DNA of 64,000 bases from CBDFKV01 sp965249035 (GCA_965249035.1 CBDFKV010000004.1:1-64000), one strand, 5' to 3'; numbered from the stretch's first letter, positions 52,554 through 62,034 are shown. Notes: generated from the letters alone by a model not told the origin. Made by a program: numbers and translations.

Positions 52554-54476
52554 TCAATCGATGATGGCGTAGACTGAAATCTGGTTTTGTTGCCAAAGCC
52601 GCTGAAATCGATCCGGATTAGACGCTAAATGCTCGCGTAGGGCGTTGGTATAAAATCGAGTGGTATCTAAAACATCCGCTGGCCAGTGCCGCGCGCGCGC
52701 CCCCACTTCGCTATGCCCGCCGGCTCGATCATTGATGATAAGCCACCATCCTCGATACTTGGCTAGCGGTTTATCGGTATAGGATTCAAAACTGAAAGGA
52801 TGGGTCAAATAAGAACCCATGCGTAAAAACTTATAGCGATAGGTGTTGTGCGTAGTTAAGCCAGCCACTGCATAGCCCGTTACCGGGTCAGTTAGAATTT
52901 GGCGTTCCGGCGACTGAGTATTAAGAAAATCCAATAGGTCCTGCCACTGGCTAACATCGTTTTGTGGTTTGACTGGCGCGAGCGTCAAGCGGCTGTACGA
53001 ATTACCGAAACCGCCAATCTGAATCGGAAATAAGAGGGCGATTAGCAAAAAAGCCATGACCACAGCAATGGTGCGATGCCATACTGGTGTGGCTGCAGAA
53101 AATATTAATGCACCGTAGCGCACCAGTAGTAGCGCGCCGATAAAATGAATCGGCAACAAATACAATAATCGCCACAACGTATGCGGACCGTCTAAGCGCA
53201 AGAAAAAGTCCACAAACACAGGATTGAATACCGTTACCAGTGGCACTAACATCCCCGCCAGCAAATACGGTGAACGACATAGCCAACGCCAATGCCAGAT
53301 AAATAAGCCGTAAACTAATACGCCCCAAATAGTCAGTACGCGAATAAATTGATATTCTGGATTGAGAAACAAGATTCGATTGAACACCGGCCCTTGTTGC
53401 GAGGCTTGCAGTACCTTGTTGAACAAATCCGTCGGACGGTCTTGGCTTAGATAGACAGTAAGCAATACCGCCACCGTAGCGATCATGCCCAGAACCAGTA
53501 ACCAAACCAATGGCTCTTGTCGGCTTTGCAGAACAGCTTGCCGGGTTCCGTAGCCAGCGCGTTGTTGTACAAAACGCTTAGCCGTTGCAATTATCAGCAA
53601 TAAGCCACCCATCACTAGGATGAATAAGGCTTCCTGGTTGTGAATCATGGCGGCACTGACCGTGATCAACATTACCCAAATGGTTTTGCTTACATCAAAT
53701 CGCCGTCGGTCAAGCATCTGCATCACGCAAACAATCGCCGCAAAGTACAGAATGAAATTGAGCGTAGCAGGCGCAAAAGTGTAGTAGCGAATAAAGGCAA
53801 ATAGGTTGATTCCCATGTGAGCGAAAGTAAAACCCGCAGCCAATACTGCCGCAACAGCGCGCTGGTTATCCCCCAGCTCGAATCCTCCAAACAAAAACCA
53901 GGCAAATACATAAACTGCGACTAAAAACAGGCTTGCATTGATCGCCATTGCCAGGGTGTAAGTATCTGCAATCTGGCTGCCTGCCAGAGCACTTAATATC
54001 GCAAACAAGCCATACCAAATGCCACCTGCCTGATGTAACAACTGGGTAATACTGAGTTCACGATTCAGATGGCCGGCCGCCAGGTTGTCTACGTGTTGTT
54101 GCACATAGCCCAGGTGATTAAATACATCCGCAGGTAATTCGGTATACGCCCCTACGATCAAACGATAGGCCAGATATAGACCTGCAACCACCAGCGCACC
54201 CACATAAAAAACAAATGGGGGGATGTTCTGTGATGAGTCAATCGTAGGTCGAGGGAAAACTGCGTTGATTGCCAGCACCAACAACCCGATCGCATAGACC
54301 AGATACAGCGTACTTATGTCCCAGCCAGCGGCCATAACCGCAGCAGCAATTAAGGTGTAATAAGCATAGGACAATGCCACCACCAACAGGAACCTTTCCG
54401 CACCCAAGAGTCGTCCTTGGGTTAATAACCAACCCGGTATTAACAGTGCTGCGAAGTGGAGTAGTGCGTAAGTCAT
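52554..54476 (-). CDS. Large polytopic membrane protein, possibly GT-C glycosyltransferase-like
   Basis: 640 residues with about 12 membrane helices, then a soluble C-terminal part (about 510-640). The first large periplasmic loop contains ELPADVFNHLGYVQQHVDNL, with an acidic residue and His in a place where GT-C enzymes carry their catalytic Asp. This is suggestive only. No named family is recognised. The C-terminal part holds YKFLRMGSYL and WWLIINDRAGG. The upstream gap holds a CRP-like site and a terminator, so its own promoter is unclear. ppa follows. Confidence 0.7.
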   Translation of the reverse strand: MTYALLHFAALLIPGWLLTQGRLLGAERFLLVVALSYAYYTLIAAAVMAAGWDISTLYLVYAIGLLVLAINAVFPRPTIDSSQNIPPFVFYVGALVVAGLYLAYRLIVGAYTELPADVFNHLGYVQQHVDNLAAGHLNRELSITQLLHQAGGIWYGLFAILSALAGSQIADTYTLAMAINASLFLVAVYVFAWFLFGGFELGDNQRAVAAVLAAGFTFAHMGINLFAFIRYYTFAPATLNFILYFAAIVCVMQMLDRRRFDVSKTIWVMLITVSAAMIHNQEALFILVMGGLLLIIATAKRFVQQRAGYGTRQAVLQSRQEPLVWLLVLGMIATVAVLLTVYLSQDRPTDLFNKVLQASQQGPVFNRILFLNPEYQFIRVLTIWGVLVYGLFIWHWRWLCRSPYLLAGMLVPLVTVFNPVFVDFFLRLDGPHTLWRLLYLLPIHFIGALLLVRYGALIFSAATPVWHRTIAVVMAFLLIALLFPIQIGGFGNSYSRLTLAPVKPQNDVSQWQDLLDFLNTQSPERQILTDPVTGYAVAGLTTHNTYRYKFLRMGSYLTHPFSFESYTDKPLAKYRGWWLIINDRAGGHSEVGARARHWPADVLDTTRFYTNALREHLASNPDRFQRLWQQNQISVYAIID

Positions 54477-54537
54477 CCTGTGTAATTAGTCTTTCTGGTT
54501 AAGGTCATTACCGACCGGCGACAAACTAACAGGAAAG

Positions 54538-54564
54538 CAAAAAAATGGGAACCCGAAGGTTCCC
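54538..54564 (-). terminator. Intrinsic terminator on the minus strand
   Basis: GGGAACC at 54547-54553 pairs with GGTTCCC at 54558-54564. On the minus strand the stem is followed by an A and then seven T residues (A-tract 54539-54545 on the plus strand). It lies between the end of the gene at 54777 and the start of the membrane protein gene at 54476. Confidence 0.85.
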
Positions 54565-54650
54565 GAAAACACACTGAAAAAAGAAGGTGAATCGATGATC
54601 ACTTCGCTCTAGACTTACCCACGAACTCTAGGAAGTGCTCATTTGGAGCG
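54538..54650 (-). ncRNA. Candidate CRP-activated small RNA
   Basis: A TATACA -10 (54657-54662) predicts a start near 54649-54650. The CRP-like site at 54682-54697 is then centred about 41 bases upstream, the class II activator position. The transcript would run about 110 bases and end at the terminator at 54547-54564. It has no frame of note and includes CACCTTCTTTTTTC, a stretch complementary to Shine-Dalgarno sequences, common in base-pairing RNAs. It could instead be an attenuated leader of the membrane protein gene, whose start is 62 bases beyond the terminator. Confidence 0.5.
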
Positions 54651-54681
54651 AACGAGTGTATACAAGCTTGAAGCGATAGTT

Positions 54682-54697
54682 TGTGATCTAGATCATA
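54682..54697 (-). promoter_or_regulatory. CRP-like binding site
   Basis: TGTGATCTAGATCATA differs from the CRP consensus TGTGA-N6-TCACA at one position of the second half. The site lies in a gene-free gap. AAACCAT and ATGGTTT (54697-54719) beside it can form a hairpin that may end transcripts from the parC side. Confidence 0.65.
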
Positions 54698-54776
54698 AAC
54701 CATAGATTAAATATGGTTTTATAGCGTGCGATATGAAGTGATCGTGCTTCAGTGGTATCAGGTGGTTGTTGTAGCG

Positions 54777-55205
54777 CTAGTCGACGCGTAACATTTTGGC
54801 CCACCACGAGGGCTTTTGATCTTTTTGCGCGGCCCATTCGAGCAAATCAATAGGTGCTTCTGAAGACAGCGTCCATTTGGGCAAAACCACATCACCACTT
54901 GAGCCACAAGAAGTACCCATTTTCTTGGGATGGTAGATTTTTAGCAAGCTCGGCGTATCAAAATCATCAACGTAAACCACACCACAATAATCTGCTTCGT
55001 GCTCTTGGTGTAGAAACTGGTCGGTTGCGCCGATAAATGTTTTCAAGCCGGTGGCCGTTTCAGGCTTATTTGGCAAGTCAGCACCGATTTCATACACATA
55101 CCAAGCCTTATCACTGGCAACAAGCTCTTCCCATAAGCGATCAAGTTGTTCCCACCGCAAAACACCGTGGCTACGGCCGGTATAGGTTAGAAGAAAATTA
55201 GCCAT
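54777..55205 (-). CDS. Uncharacterised soluble protein downstream of parC
   Basis: 142 residues, soluble, mixed charge, with several Trp. Visible features are FLLTYTGRSHGVLRWEQLDRL at the start, a YEIGADLPNKPETATGL segment, CGVVYVDDFDTPSLLKIYHPKK and GTSCGSSGD. I do not recognise a domain. The gene starts 21 bases after the parC stop and is likely co-transcribed. Function is unknown, and a role in chromosome segregation is not implied by position alone. Confidence 0.75.
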   Translation of the reverse strand: MANFLLTYTGRSHGVLRWEQLDRLWEELVASDKAWYVYEIGADLPNKPETATGLKTFIGATDQFLHQEHEADYCGVVYVDDFDTPSLLKIYHPKKMGTSCGSSGDVVLPKWTLSSEAPIDLLEWAAQKDQKPSWWAKMLRVD

Positions 55206-55226
55206 CAGTTGTGCAAAAAAGGGTGC

Positions 55227-57461
55227 TTAATCAAAGAATTCTATTCGATGTGGCTGCTGAAAACCACGCGGCAATAACCTGCCCCGCTGGGCACGTGAGC
55301 CCACATAGTTTTCAAAATCGTTGGGTTTGAGGTTGAGATAGCGCTTGCCGCTGTGAATACGTAATTTCTGTCCTTCACGAAACACACAAACACTCGCCAA
55401 TACTTCACCTTCAGTCACTTTTGCTTTAGGGATATTGATCAGTTTGACGCCCTTGCCACCAGAGAGTTGCGGCAATTCAAACGCGGTAAAAATGAGCAAC
55501 CTACCGGTGTTGGTCACAGCGGCCACCCAGTCGTCGTCTTTATCCGAAACCTGTTGTGGTGCCAACACTAGAGCACCTTCAGGTACGCGCAGGCTGACCT
55601 TGCCCTTTTTATTACGTGTGACTAAATCGCCCAGTTGGGTGATAAAGCCATATCCTGCGCTGGTCGTCAGCAAATAGTCTTGCGCTTCATTGCCCAGCAT
55701 CATCGCCTGAAAAGTAGAGTTCGCAGGTGGCGTCAAACCGCTACTCAGTGGTTCACCCAAACTACGAGCCGACGGCAAATTATGCGCCGGTACACAGTAC
55801 GCCCGACCAGTGGAATCCAGCACCACCAATTGGTCATTACTTTTCCCTGAAGCGGCGCTCAAAAAATGGTCGCCTGCCTTAAAATTTAGCTTGCTGGGAT
55901 CAATGTCGTGGCCTTTGGCGGCTCTGATCCAGCCTTTTTCCGACAAAATAACGGTGATTGGTTCAGCCGTCACCAGCTCTGTTTCGCTGAGCGCACGTGC
56001 CGCTTCACGCGCCACGATCGGTGATCGACGTGCATCACCATATTCTTCAGCATCTTGCTTGAGTTCATTACGAACCAAGCGCTTCAGCCTGGGGTTTGAG
56101 CCTAATATGGTTTCCAGTTCTATACGCTCTTGCTCTAATGCTAATTGCTCCTCTCGGATTTTGATCTCTTCCAACTTGGCAATTTGGCGTAAACGCAATT
56201 CAAGAATTGCCTCAGCCTGACGCTCTGAAATGGCAAACGCATTGACTAGCGCCTGTTTAGGATGATCGCTGTTACGGATAATACGAATCACTTCATCCAT
56301 ATTCAAAAAGGCGACCATCAAACCGTCAAGAATGTGCAGCCGGTCAGTAACTTTCTCTAGCCGATGGGTCAAGCGCCGACGCACTGTATATAAGCGAAAG
56401 TCCAGCCACTCTTTGAGCAAATCACGCAAGTTGAACACCCGTGGCGCACCATCGCGGGCAATCATGTTCAGATTAACGCGATAGCTTTTTTCGAGGTCGG
56501 TAGTTGCAAACAGGTGCTGCATTAACAGCTCAACGTCCACCCGGTTAGAGCGTGGCTCAATCACCAACCGCGTGGGATTATCCTGATCAGACTCATCACG
56601 CAGATCAGACACCATCGGCAGCTTTTTTGCCGCCATTTGAGCAGCAATTAGCTCCAGCACTTTAGAGCCAGAGGCTTGATAAGGCAGCGCAGTCACCACG
56701 ATTACGCCATTTTCTTTCTCCCACACCGCACGCTGGCGCACTGAGCCATTACCGGTTTCATACATCGCCCGCATATCCAGCCGGGTGGTGACAATTTCAC
56801 CGGCCGTCGGGAAATCTGGACCTGGGATTAGTTCGCAAATATCCTCCAGCGTCGCTTTCGGTTTTTCTAGCAACAACAGACAAGCGCTGACGACTTCACG
56901 CATATTGTGTGGTGGAATATCGGTCGCCATGCCCACCGCAATACCTGAACCGCCGTTTAGTAATACATTCGGCACTCGAGCAGGCAACACTTTAGGTTCT
57001 TTTAAAGTACCATCGAAATTCAAACCCCAATCAACCGTACCTTCACCCAATTCCTGCAATAGCAGCTTGGAATAGGGCGTCATTCGGGCTTCGGTATAAC
57101 GCATTGCGGCAAACGATTTTGGGTCGTCGGGTGAACCCCAATTGCCCTGACCATCAATCAAGGGATAACGATAGCTGAATGGCTGAGCCATCAGCACCAT
57201 GGCCTCGTAACATGCGCTATCACCATGTGGATGAAATTTACCCAAGACATCACCGACTGTGCGCGCGGATTTTTTGAATTTCGCTGTTGCATGTAAACCC
57301 AAGTCTGACATCGCATAAACGATGCGACGCTGCACCGGTTTCAAGCCGTCGGCAATGTTGGGTAGGGCACGATCAAGAATAACGTACATGGAATAGTTGA
57401 GATACGCCTGCTCGGTGAACTCGGCCATACCCATCCGTTCTAATGCTTTTGCCAATTCCAT
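55227..57461 (-). CDS. parC: DNA topoisomerase IV subunit A
   Basis: 744 residues, the normal length. The catalytic tyrosine is Tyr122 in FAAMRYTEARM, and the quinolone region is HPHGDSACYEAM with Ser82 in the wild-type form. The C-terminal beta-pinwheel follows (from about 495). The protein decatenates daughter chromosomes with ParE. No parE is in the window, although the pair is often linked. The upstream neighbour is a SRPBCC gene 86 bases away on the same strand. Confidence 0.97.
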   Translation of the reverse strand: MELAKALERMGMAEFTEQAYLNYSMYVILDRALPNIADGLKPVQRRIVYAMSDLGLHATAKFKKSARTVGDVLGKFHPHGDSACYEAMVLMAQPFSYRYPLIDGQGNWGSPDDPKSFAAMRYTEARMTPYSKLLLQELGEGTVDWGLNFDGTLKEPKVLPARVPNVLLNGGSGIAVGMATDIPPHNMREVVSACLLLLEKPKATLEDICELIPGPDFPTAGEIVTTRLDMRAMYETGNGSVRQRAVWEKENGVIVVTALPYQASGSKVLELIAAQMAAKKLPMVSDLRDESDQDNPTRLVIEPRSNRVDVELLMQHLFATTDLEKSYRVNLNMIARDGAPRVFNLRDLLKEWLDFRLYTVRRRLTHRLEKVTDRLHILDGLMVAFLNMDEVIRIIRNSDHPKQALVNAFAISERQAEAILELRLRQIAKLEEIKIREEQLALEQERIELETILGSNPRLKRLVRNELKQDAEEYGDARRSPIVAREAARALSETELVTAEPITVILSEKGWIRAAKGHDIDPSKLNFKAGDHFLSAASGKSNDQLVVLDSTGRAYCVPAHNLPSARSLGEPLSSGLTPPANSTFQAMMLGNEAQDYLLTTSAGYGFITQLGDLVTRNKKGKVSLRVPEGALVLAPQQVSDKDDDWVAAVTNTGRLLIFTAFELPQLSGGKGVKLINIPKAKVTEGEVLASVCVFREGQKLRIHSGKRYLNLKPNDFENYVGSRAQRGRLLPRGFQQPHRIEFFD

Positions 57462-57547
57462 AGTGCGTCTTATTGCCTTAGTGTGGGTCGCTTAAATTAA
57501 TGGTTATTTTGCTCTGTTCGCCTGTACGAAATACGGACAAAATATCT

Positions 57548-58096
57548 CTATTCCGCTTCAACCCGGGTTTTCAAGCGTTGTAAGCCTTTGTCGTAGGCTT
57601 GCTCGATCCAATTATCCAGCTTCAAACCAAAGTATTTTTCGATCGTGCTTTCGAGGTAGGTATAAAAGCCCCAAACCACGCGCGTGCCACCGGTACCACC
57701 CGTGTCACCATCGACGAGGCTTAACTCGAAAGACGCTTCCGCTGGGCTGCCCCAGCCAAATTCTAACCGCGATTTGACCCATTCATTGTCACGCGATTCC
57801 TGGATTTCCATGCGGCCCGTGCCGACGTTACCGTTATCACTGTCCCACGTCATAACTGCCCCCACTCCTGCGCCGGGGTCGCTATACGTGTATTGGGTAT
57901 CTGGGTCTAAATCCGCCCACGGCGACCATTGGTTGAATTGCTCCAAACTATTGACCTGGCTGAACACGCGTTCGGGTGATGCATTGATGAGGATTTCGCG
58001 CTCGACTCGCACTACATTGGGTATAAACAAGCCAACGATACCGACCAAAATGCCCAGCCCAATAATGCCGATCAGAATAGTTTTAAGAAAACGCAT
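57548..58096 (-). CDS. SRPBCC-family protein with N-terminal membrane anchor
   Basis: 182 residues. An N-terminal membrane segment (about 5-28) precedes a START/polyketide-cyclase-like domain: ILINASPERVFSQVNSLEQFNQWSPW is the typical first helix. TGRMEI and VVWGF follow. SRPBCC domains bind hydrophobic ligands in a deep cavity; the ligand here is unknown. It ends 11 bases after DUF1820 starts the unit and leads toward parC. Confidence 0.85.
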   Translation of the reverse strand: MRFLKTILIGIIGLGILVGIVGLFIPNVVRVEREILINASPERVFSQVNSLEQFNQWSPWADLDPDTQYTYSDPGAGVGAVMTWDSDNGNVGTGRMEIQESRDNEWVKSRLEFGWGSPAEASFELSLVDGDTGGTGGTRVVWGFYTYLESTIEKYFGLKLDNWIEQAYDKGLQRLKTRVEAE

Positions 58097-58107
58097 GGGA
58101 CAGCTGC

Positions 58108-58464
58108 TTAAGATTTATGGGGAAAAGGAAAAGGCGTGATGCTGCTGACATCGGCACCTTTATCGGCATCGCTGAGGCTACGGATTTTGTTCACACCCTT
58201 TTTATCGACTTCATCGATTCGTACCACCGCATGCATCGGTATGTAAGAGCGTTTAACCCCTTCAAATTCAGCCTTGAGCTTCTCTTCTGCGGGGTCAATC
58301 ACTACGTCAGTCTTGTTGTCGAAAATAATATCGCCCACTTCAATGAACGCCATCATGCTGCTTTGCGCCACTTCATGGGCGTATAGCTCAATCAATTTGT
58401 CCTGATGGCGAAACACAATTTTGAAAGTCGGTTTCGTCTTGGCGGATTTGTCATCTTTAGGCAT
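58108..58464 (-). CDS. DUF1820 family protein
   Basis: 118 residues. The family pattern is FKIVFRHQDKLIELYAHEV, then FIEVGDIIFD, VVIDPAEEKLKAEFEGV and the conserved RSYIPMHAVVRIDEV. It is a small cytoplasmic protein of gammaproteobacteria with no known role. The tail is polar and ends FPFPHKS. It begins the minus-strand run to parC and diverges from the peptidase gene with a 75-base gap. Confidence 0.88.
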   Translation of the reverse strand: MPKDDKSAKTKPTFKIVFRHQDKLIELYAHEVAQSSMMAFIEVGDIIFDNKTDVVIDPAEEKLKAEFEGVKRSYIPMHAVVRIDEVDKKGVNKIRSLSDADKGADVSSITPFPFPHKS

Positions 58465-58539
58465 TGAGGCAATTACCGAAGGTTAAAAGAATAGTAAAAT
58501 TGCCACTATCGTAGCAACTAAAAATTATATCATCGCCGC

Positions 58540-60027
58540 ATGCATGGCGTTAGCACCGATCTTGGTTTTATCTGGCGACGAATCAGCCCAAAGCTAGATC
58601 GTGTTGCCACTCTTTGTGGCCGCATTGTGGCTATATTTGCGATGCTTGGCTATTGTGGAGCTAACGCAGATCTGCCCACCGAATTCACCGTCGCACTGGC
58701 CGAATTCAAAATCCCAGAGTCGTCTATCAGCCTGGTGGTGCAGGCAGTTGATTCCGATAAACCTATCCTCAGTATCAATCCCAGCAAGCCACGCAATCCC
58801 GCATCGGTGATGAAATTAGTCACCACGCTGGCTGCGCTAGAAGTATTGGGCCCGGCCTATAGCTGGAAAACGCGTTATTATCTGGACGGTAAGCTTAACA
58901 ATAAACAATTGGCCGGCGACTTGATTATTCAGGGTGGAGGCGACCCTTTTCTGGTGCTTGAGCAGTTCTGGCGTCACTTGATGGGCTTGCAAGATCGTGG
59001 CTTGATCAACATCAACGGCAATCTCGGCATTGATAATTCCCGCTTTTCTCTACCCAATCACAACCCCGGCGATTTTGATCACAGCCCTTATCGCTTATAT
59101 AACGTCGGCGCTAGCGCGACCTTGGTCAATTTCAACTCAAGCCGGTTTTTATTTTTGCCTGACGGTGATTCGGTACGCGTGATCTCTGAGCCGGTCTTAC
59201 CCAACTTGATCATCGATAACCAATTAAAACTGGGCGATAAGCGTTGCAATGATCGTGAAAGTGGTTGGTCACGTACAATTTCCGAGAAAAATAAACAAGT
59301 GGTGGTGCGCTTTGATGGTCAATATTCGCGTGCTTGCGGTGAATTTGAATGGCGCCGGTCGGTATTGTCACCGGAGGATTACGCCTACGGTACCTTCAAA
59401 ACCACCTGGGAACAGTTGGGTGGCTCTTTAAAAGGTACGCGTAAAAGCGCAAAAATCAGCCGCGATCAAAAACCGTTTTTTGTTGGCGGCTCAAAAACGC
59501 TGGCCGAAGTCATCTCAGGCACCAACAAATACAGCAACAACATCATGGCGCGGCAACTGTTACTAACGCTCGGCATGGACGAAAAGGCTACTTCGGCCAA
59601 ACCGGCCACACCACAAGCGGGGGTCGCCCGCATTCGTCAATGGTTGGCCAAGAATAATGCCAGCATGCCAGAGCTGGTAGTTGAAAATGGCGCTGGCTTG
59701 TCGCGTAAAATCCAAATATCTGCTGCCAGCTTAACCCAACTGCTACAACTGGGCTGGCGAAGTGATTATCAACCCGAATTCATGGCCTCTTTTTCAATTG
59801 CTGCGGTCGACGGCACCACGCGTAGGCGCCTGAAAAAACTAAACCCGCATGGACGTATACGTGCCAAGACGGGATATTTAAAATCAGTTCGTTCGATTGC
59901 AGGATACGTCAAGGGTGATTCCGGCACCCAGTACGCCGTCAGTTTGTTAATCGAAGACCCAAAAATCCAGTTCTGGTCAGGCAATCAAATCCAAGATGCC
60001 TTACTTAGCTGGGTGCTGAAACAATAA
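58540..60027 (+). CDS. dacB: D-alanyl-D-alanine carboxypeptidase/endopeptidase (PBP4, DacB)
   Basis: 495 residues. A membrane-spanning signal region lies at about 26-44. The SxxK motif is SVMK with Ser89 and Lys92, the SxN motif is in NKYSNNIMARQ, and the KTG motif is RAKTGYLKSV near the C-terminus. This fits the class C low-mass penicillin-binding proteins that trim and open peptidoglycan cross-links. It faces away from DUF1820, and the NirN-like gene follows after 22 bases. Confidence 0.93.
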   Translation: MHGVSTDLGFIWRRISPKLDRVATLCGRIVAIFAMLGYCGANADLPTEFTVALAEFKIPESSISLVVQAVDSDKPILSINPSKPRNPASVMKLVTTLAALEVLGPAYSWKTRYYLDGKLNNKQLAGDLIIQGGGDPFLVLEQFWRHLMGLQDRGLININGNLGIDNSRFSLPNHNPGDFDHSPYRLYNVGASATLVNFNSSRFLFLPDGDSVRVISEPVLPNLIIDNQLKLGDKRCNDRESGWSRTISEKNKQVVVRFDGQYSRACGEFEWRRSVLSPEDYAYGTFKTTWEQLGGSLKGTRKSAKISRDQKPFFVGGSKTLAEVISGTNKYSNNIMARQLLLTLGMDEKATSAKPATPQAGVARIRQWLAKNNASMPELVVENGAGLSRKIQISAASLTQLLQLGWRSDYQPEFMASFSIAAVDGTTRRRLKKLNPHGRIRAKTGYLKSVRSIAGYVKGDSGTQYAVSLLIEDPKIQFWSGNQIQDALLSWVLKQ

Positions 60028-60049
60028 ATAGATATATTTTCAATTAGTT

Positions 60050-61684
60050 ATGACGCAACCATCCATGAAGCACCGTTTGATATCTTCCAATACTGGCATC
60101 CAACAATCCAATAGGCGAACCAGCCCATTTCTCTTGGTGGCACTCAGCGTATTTTTCGGCTGTTTTGGCACCACTTCGGCCAACACCCTGACCACTCCCG
60201 AGCTATTCAATGTGCATTGTGCGACTTGCCATGGCCCGCATCGTTTGGGTGGAATTGGCCCAGCACTATTACCGGAAAACTTGGGTAGACTGCGAAAACC
60301 ACAAGCCGCTGACGTTATCAAAAATGGACGCATTGCCACTCAAATGCCGCCATTTGGTAAGGTACTCAATGACCAACAAATCGAGCAACTATCGGCCTAC
60401 ATTTATACCCCGCCGCCCGTACAGCCAGAATGGACTGAAGCCGATATTCGAGCCAGTCAGGTCATTCACAGCCCAGAGTCGGTTGCCGGTCAATACGATG
60501 ATGCCAAGCCGGTTTACGATGCAGATCCGCTCAACCTATTCCTGGTGGTTGAAGCAGGAACACACCATATTTCAGTTCTGGATGGTGATCGCTTGGAGCC
60601 GATTCATCGCTTCAAGTCGCGTTTTGCTCTGCACGGCGGGCCTAAATATTCATCCACAGGTCGCTACGTGTATTTTGCCTCGCGCGATGGCTGGATCAGC
60701 AAATTCGATATGTATAGACTGGAAATGGTCGCAGAAGTTCGTGCCGGGATTAATACCCGAAATGCCGCCGTATCGGCTGACGATCGTTATGTGTTGGTCG
60801 GTAATTATTTACCTCATGAAGTGGTGCTATTAGATGCCCGTGATCTCAGTTTGATCAAGGTAATCCCGACCATTGGTGCCGACGGCAACAGCTCACGCGT
60901 CAGTGCTGTTTATACCGCACCGCCACGCGATAGCTTCATCATCGCTTTCAAAGACATACAGGAAATCTGGGAACTGAATTATTCCGATACCCCGCCGCTG
61001 GGCTTTAGCGCTAACTGGAACCACGATTACCGCAAAGATTCTGGCGATACCATCGACACCCCTTTTCCGATCAAACGTCGCCCTATTGAAGGCTATCTCG
61101 ATGATTTCTTTTTTGATCAGGAATACGCAAGACTAGTTGGCTCATCACGTGAGGGCGGCACCCGAGTTTTTGACCTAGATTTGGGTCGTGTCACCCACAC
61201 ACTAGATTTAGAAGGCATGCCGCACTTGGCATCCGGTATCACTTGGCCCTATCAAGACACGACCGTACTAGCGACGCCAAACATTAAAACGGGCGAAGTG
61301 AGCATTATCGACATGCGTGACTGGAAAACGATCAAGCGCATCCCCACCAAAGGCGCGGGGTTTTTCATGCGCAGCCACGAAAATTCGCAATACGCATGGG
61401 TCGATGTGTTTTTCGGTGAAAACCGTGATTTGATGCACGTGATCGATAAGCAAAGCTTGGAAATCGTCAAAACCCTGAATCCTGCTCCGGGCAAAACTTC
61501 TGCACATATTGAGTTTACCCGCGACGGTAGTCATGCCTTACTCAGTATCTGGGAGCTGGAAGGCGAATTGGTCATCTATGATGCCAAGACCTTGGAAGAA
61601 GTTAAACGCCTACCAATGAGTAAACCGGTCGGTAAATATAATGTCTATAACAAAATCAATCTGTCCGAAGGGACGAGCCACTGA
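60050..61684 (+). CDS. Periplasmic cytochrome with c-heme and d1-type propeller (NirN-like)
   Basis: 544 residues. A signal peptide ends near residue 44. A single c-type heme site CATCH lies at 57-61, with GGIGPALLPENL and a Met (QMPPFG) as the likely axial ligand. An eight-bladed cytochrome d1-type propeller follows: RFALHGGPKYSS, YFASRDGWISKFD and later repeats. NirN, a d1-heme enzyme, matures heme d1 for nitrite reductase NirS; NirF and NirS share the propeller. By layout NirN is the best fit, but no nirS or d1-biosynthesis gene is in the window, so it may act in another process. Start choice between ATG 60050 and 60065 is open. Confidence 0.85.
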   Translation: MTQPSMKHRLISSNTGIQQSNRRTSPFLLVALSVFFGCFGTTSANTLTTPELFNVHCATCHGPHRLGGIGPALLPENLGRLRKPQAADVIKNGRIATQMPPFGKVLNDQQIEQLSAYIYTPPPVQPEWTEADIRASQVIHSPESVAGQYDDAKPVYDADPLNLFLVVEAGTHHISVLDGDRLEPIHRFKSRFALHGGPKYSSTGRYVYFASRDGWISKFDMYRLEMVAEVRAGINTRNAAVSADDRYVLVGNYLPHEVVLLDARDLSLIKVIPTIGADGNSSRVSAVYTAPPRDSFIIAFKDIQEIWELNYSDTPPLGFSANWNHDYRKDSGDTIDTPFPIKRRPIEGYLDDFFFDQEYARLVGSSREGGTRVFDLDLGRVTHTLDLEGMPHLASGITWPYQDTTVLATPNIKTGEVSIIDMRDWKTIKRIPTKGAGFFMRSHENSQYAWVDVFFGENRDLMHVIDKQSLEIVKTLNPAPGKTSAHIEFTRDGSHALLSIWELEGELVIYDAKTLEEVKRLPMSKPVGKYNVYNKINLSEGTSH

Positions 61685-61709
61685 GGCGTCTCTGGGACAA
61701 CTTAAGAGG

Positions 61710-61994
61710 CTAGTCTTCAACCACAATCGCGTGCGATGTTGCCGTCTGGTGCCTTAGCTCACGAGCACTGCGGTACTCATCGGAATTGATCCAGTTTTTG
61801 GCTTTATCTATAGACTCGAATTCGAGTATCACCACTCGATTTGGCTGCCAATCTCCCTCAAGAACAGCCATTTCTCCGCCGCGAGCTAGGTATTTACCGC
61901 CATAGGCTTCAATCGCTGGCGGCGCCATTTGTTTGTATTTTTCATATCGCTCAGGGTCGTTAACGGAGATATCAAATATTACGTAGGCGGTCAT
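61710..61994 (-). CDS. DUF1330 family protein
   Basis: 94 residues of the dimeric ferredoxin-like (alpha-beta barrel) class. AYVIFDISVNDPERYEKYKQM, APPAIEAYGGKYLARGG and VVILEFESIDKAKNWINSDEY are the family blocks. Members are small cytoplasmic proteins of unknown role, with a monooxygenase-like fold. It is convergent with the NirN-like gene. Confidence 0.93.
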   Translation of the reverse strand: MTAYVIFDISVNDPERYEKYKQMAPPAIEAYGGKYLARGGEMAVLEGDWQPNRVVILEFESIDKAKNWINSDEYRSARELRHQTATSHAIVVED

Positions 61995-62034
61995 GTTAGT
62001 CCCTCAGAATATTTTTAAGTGGTTTGCGTGATTA

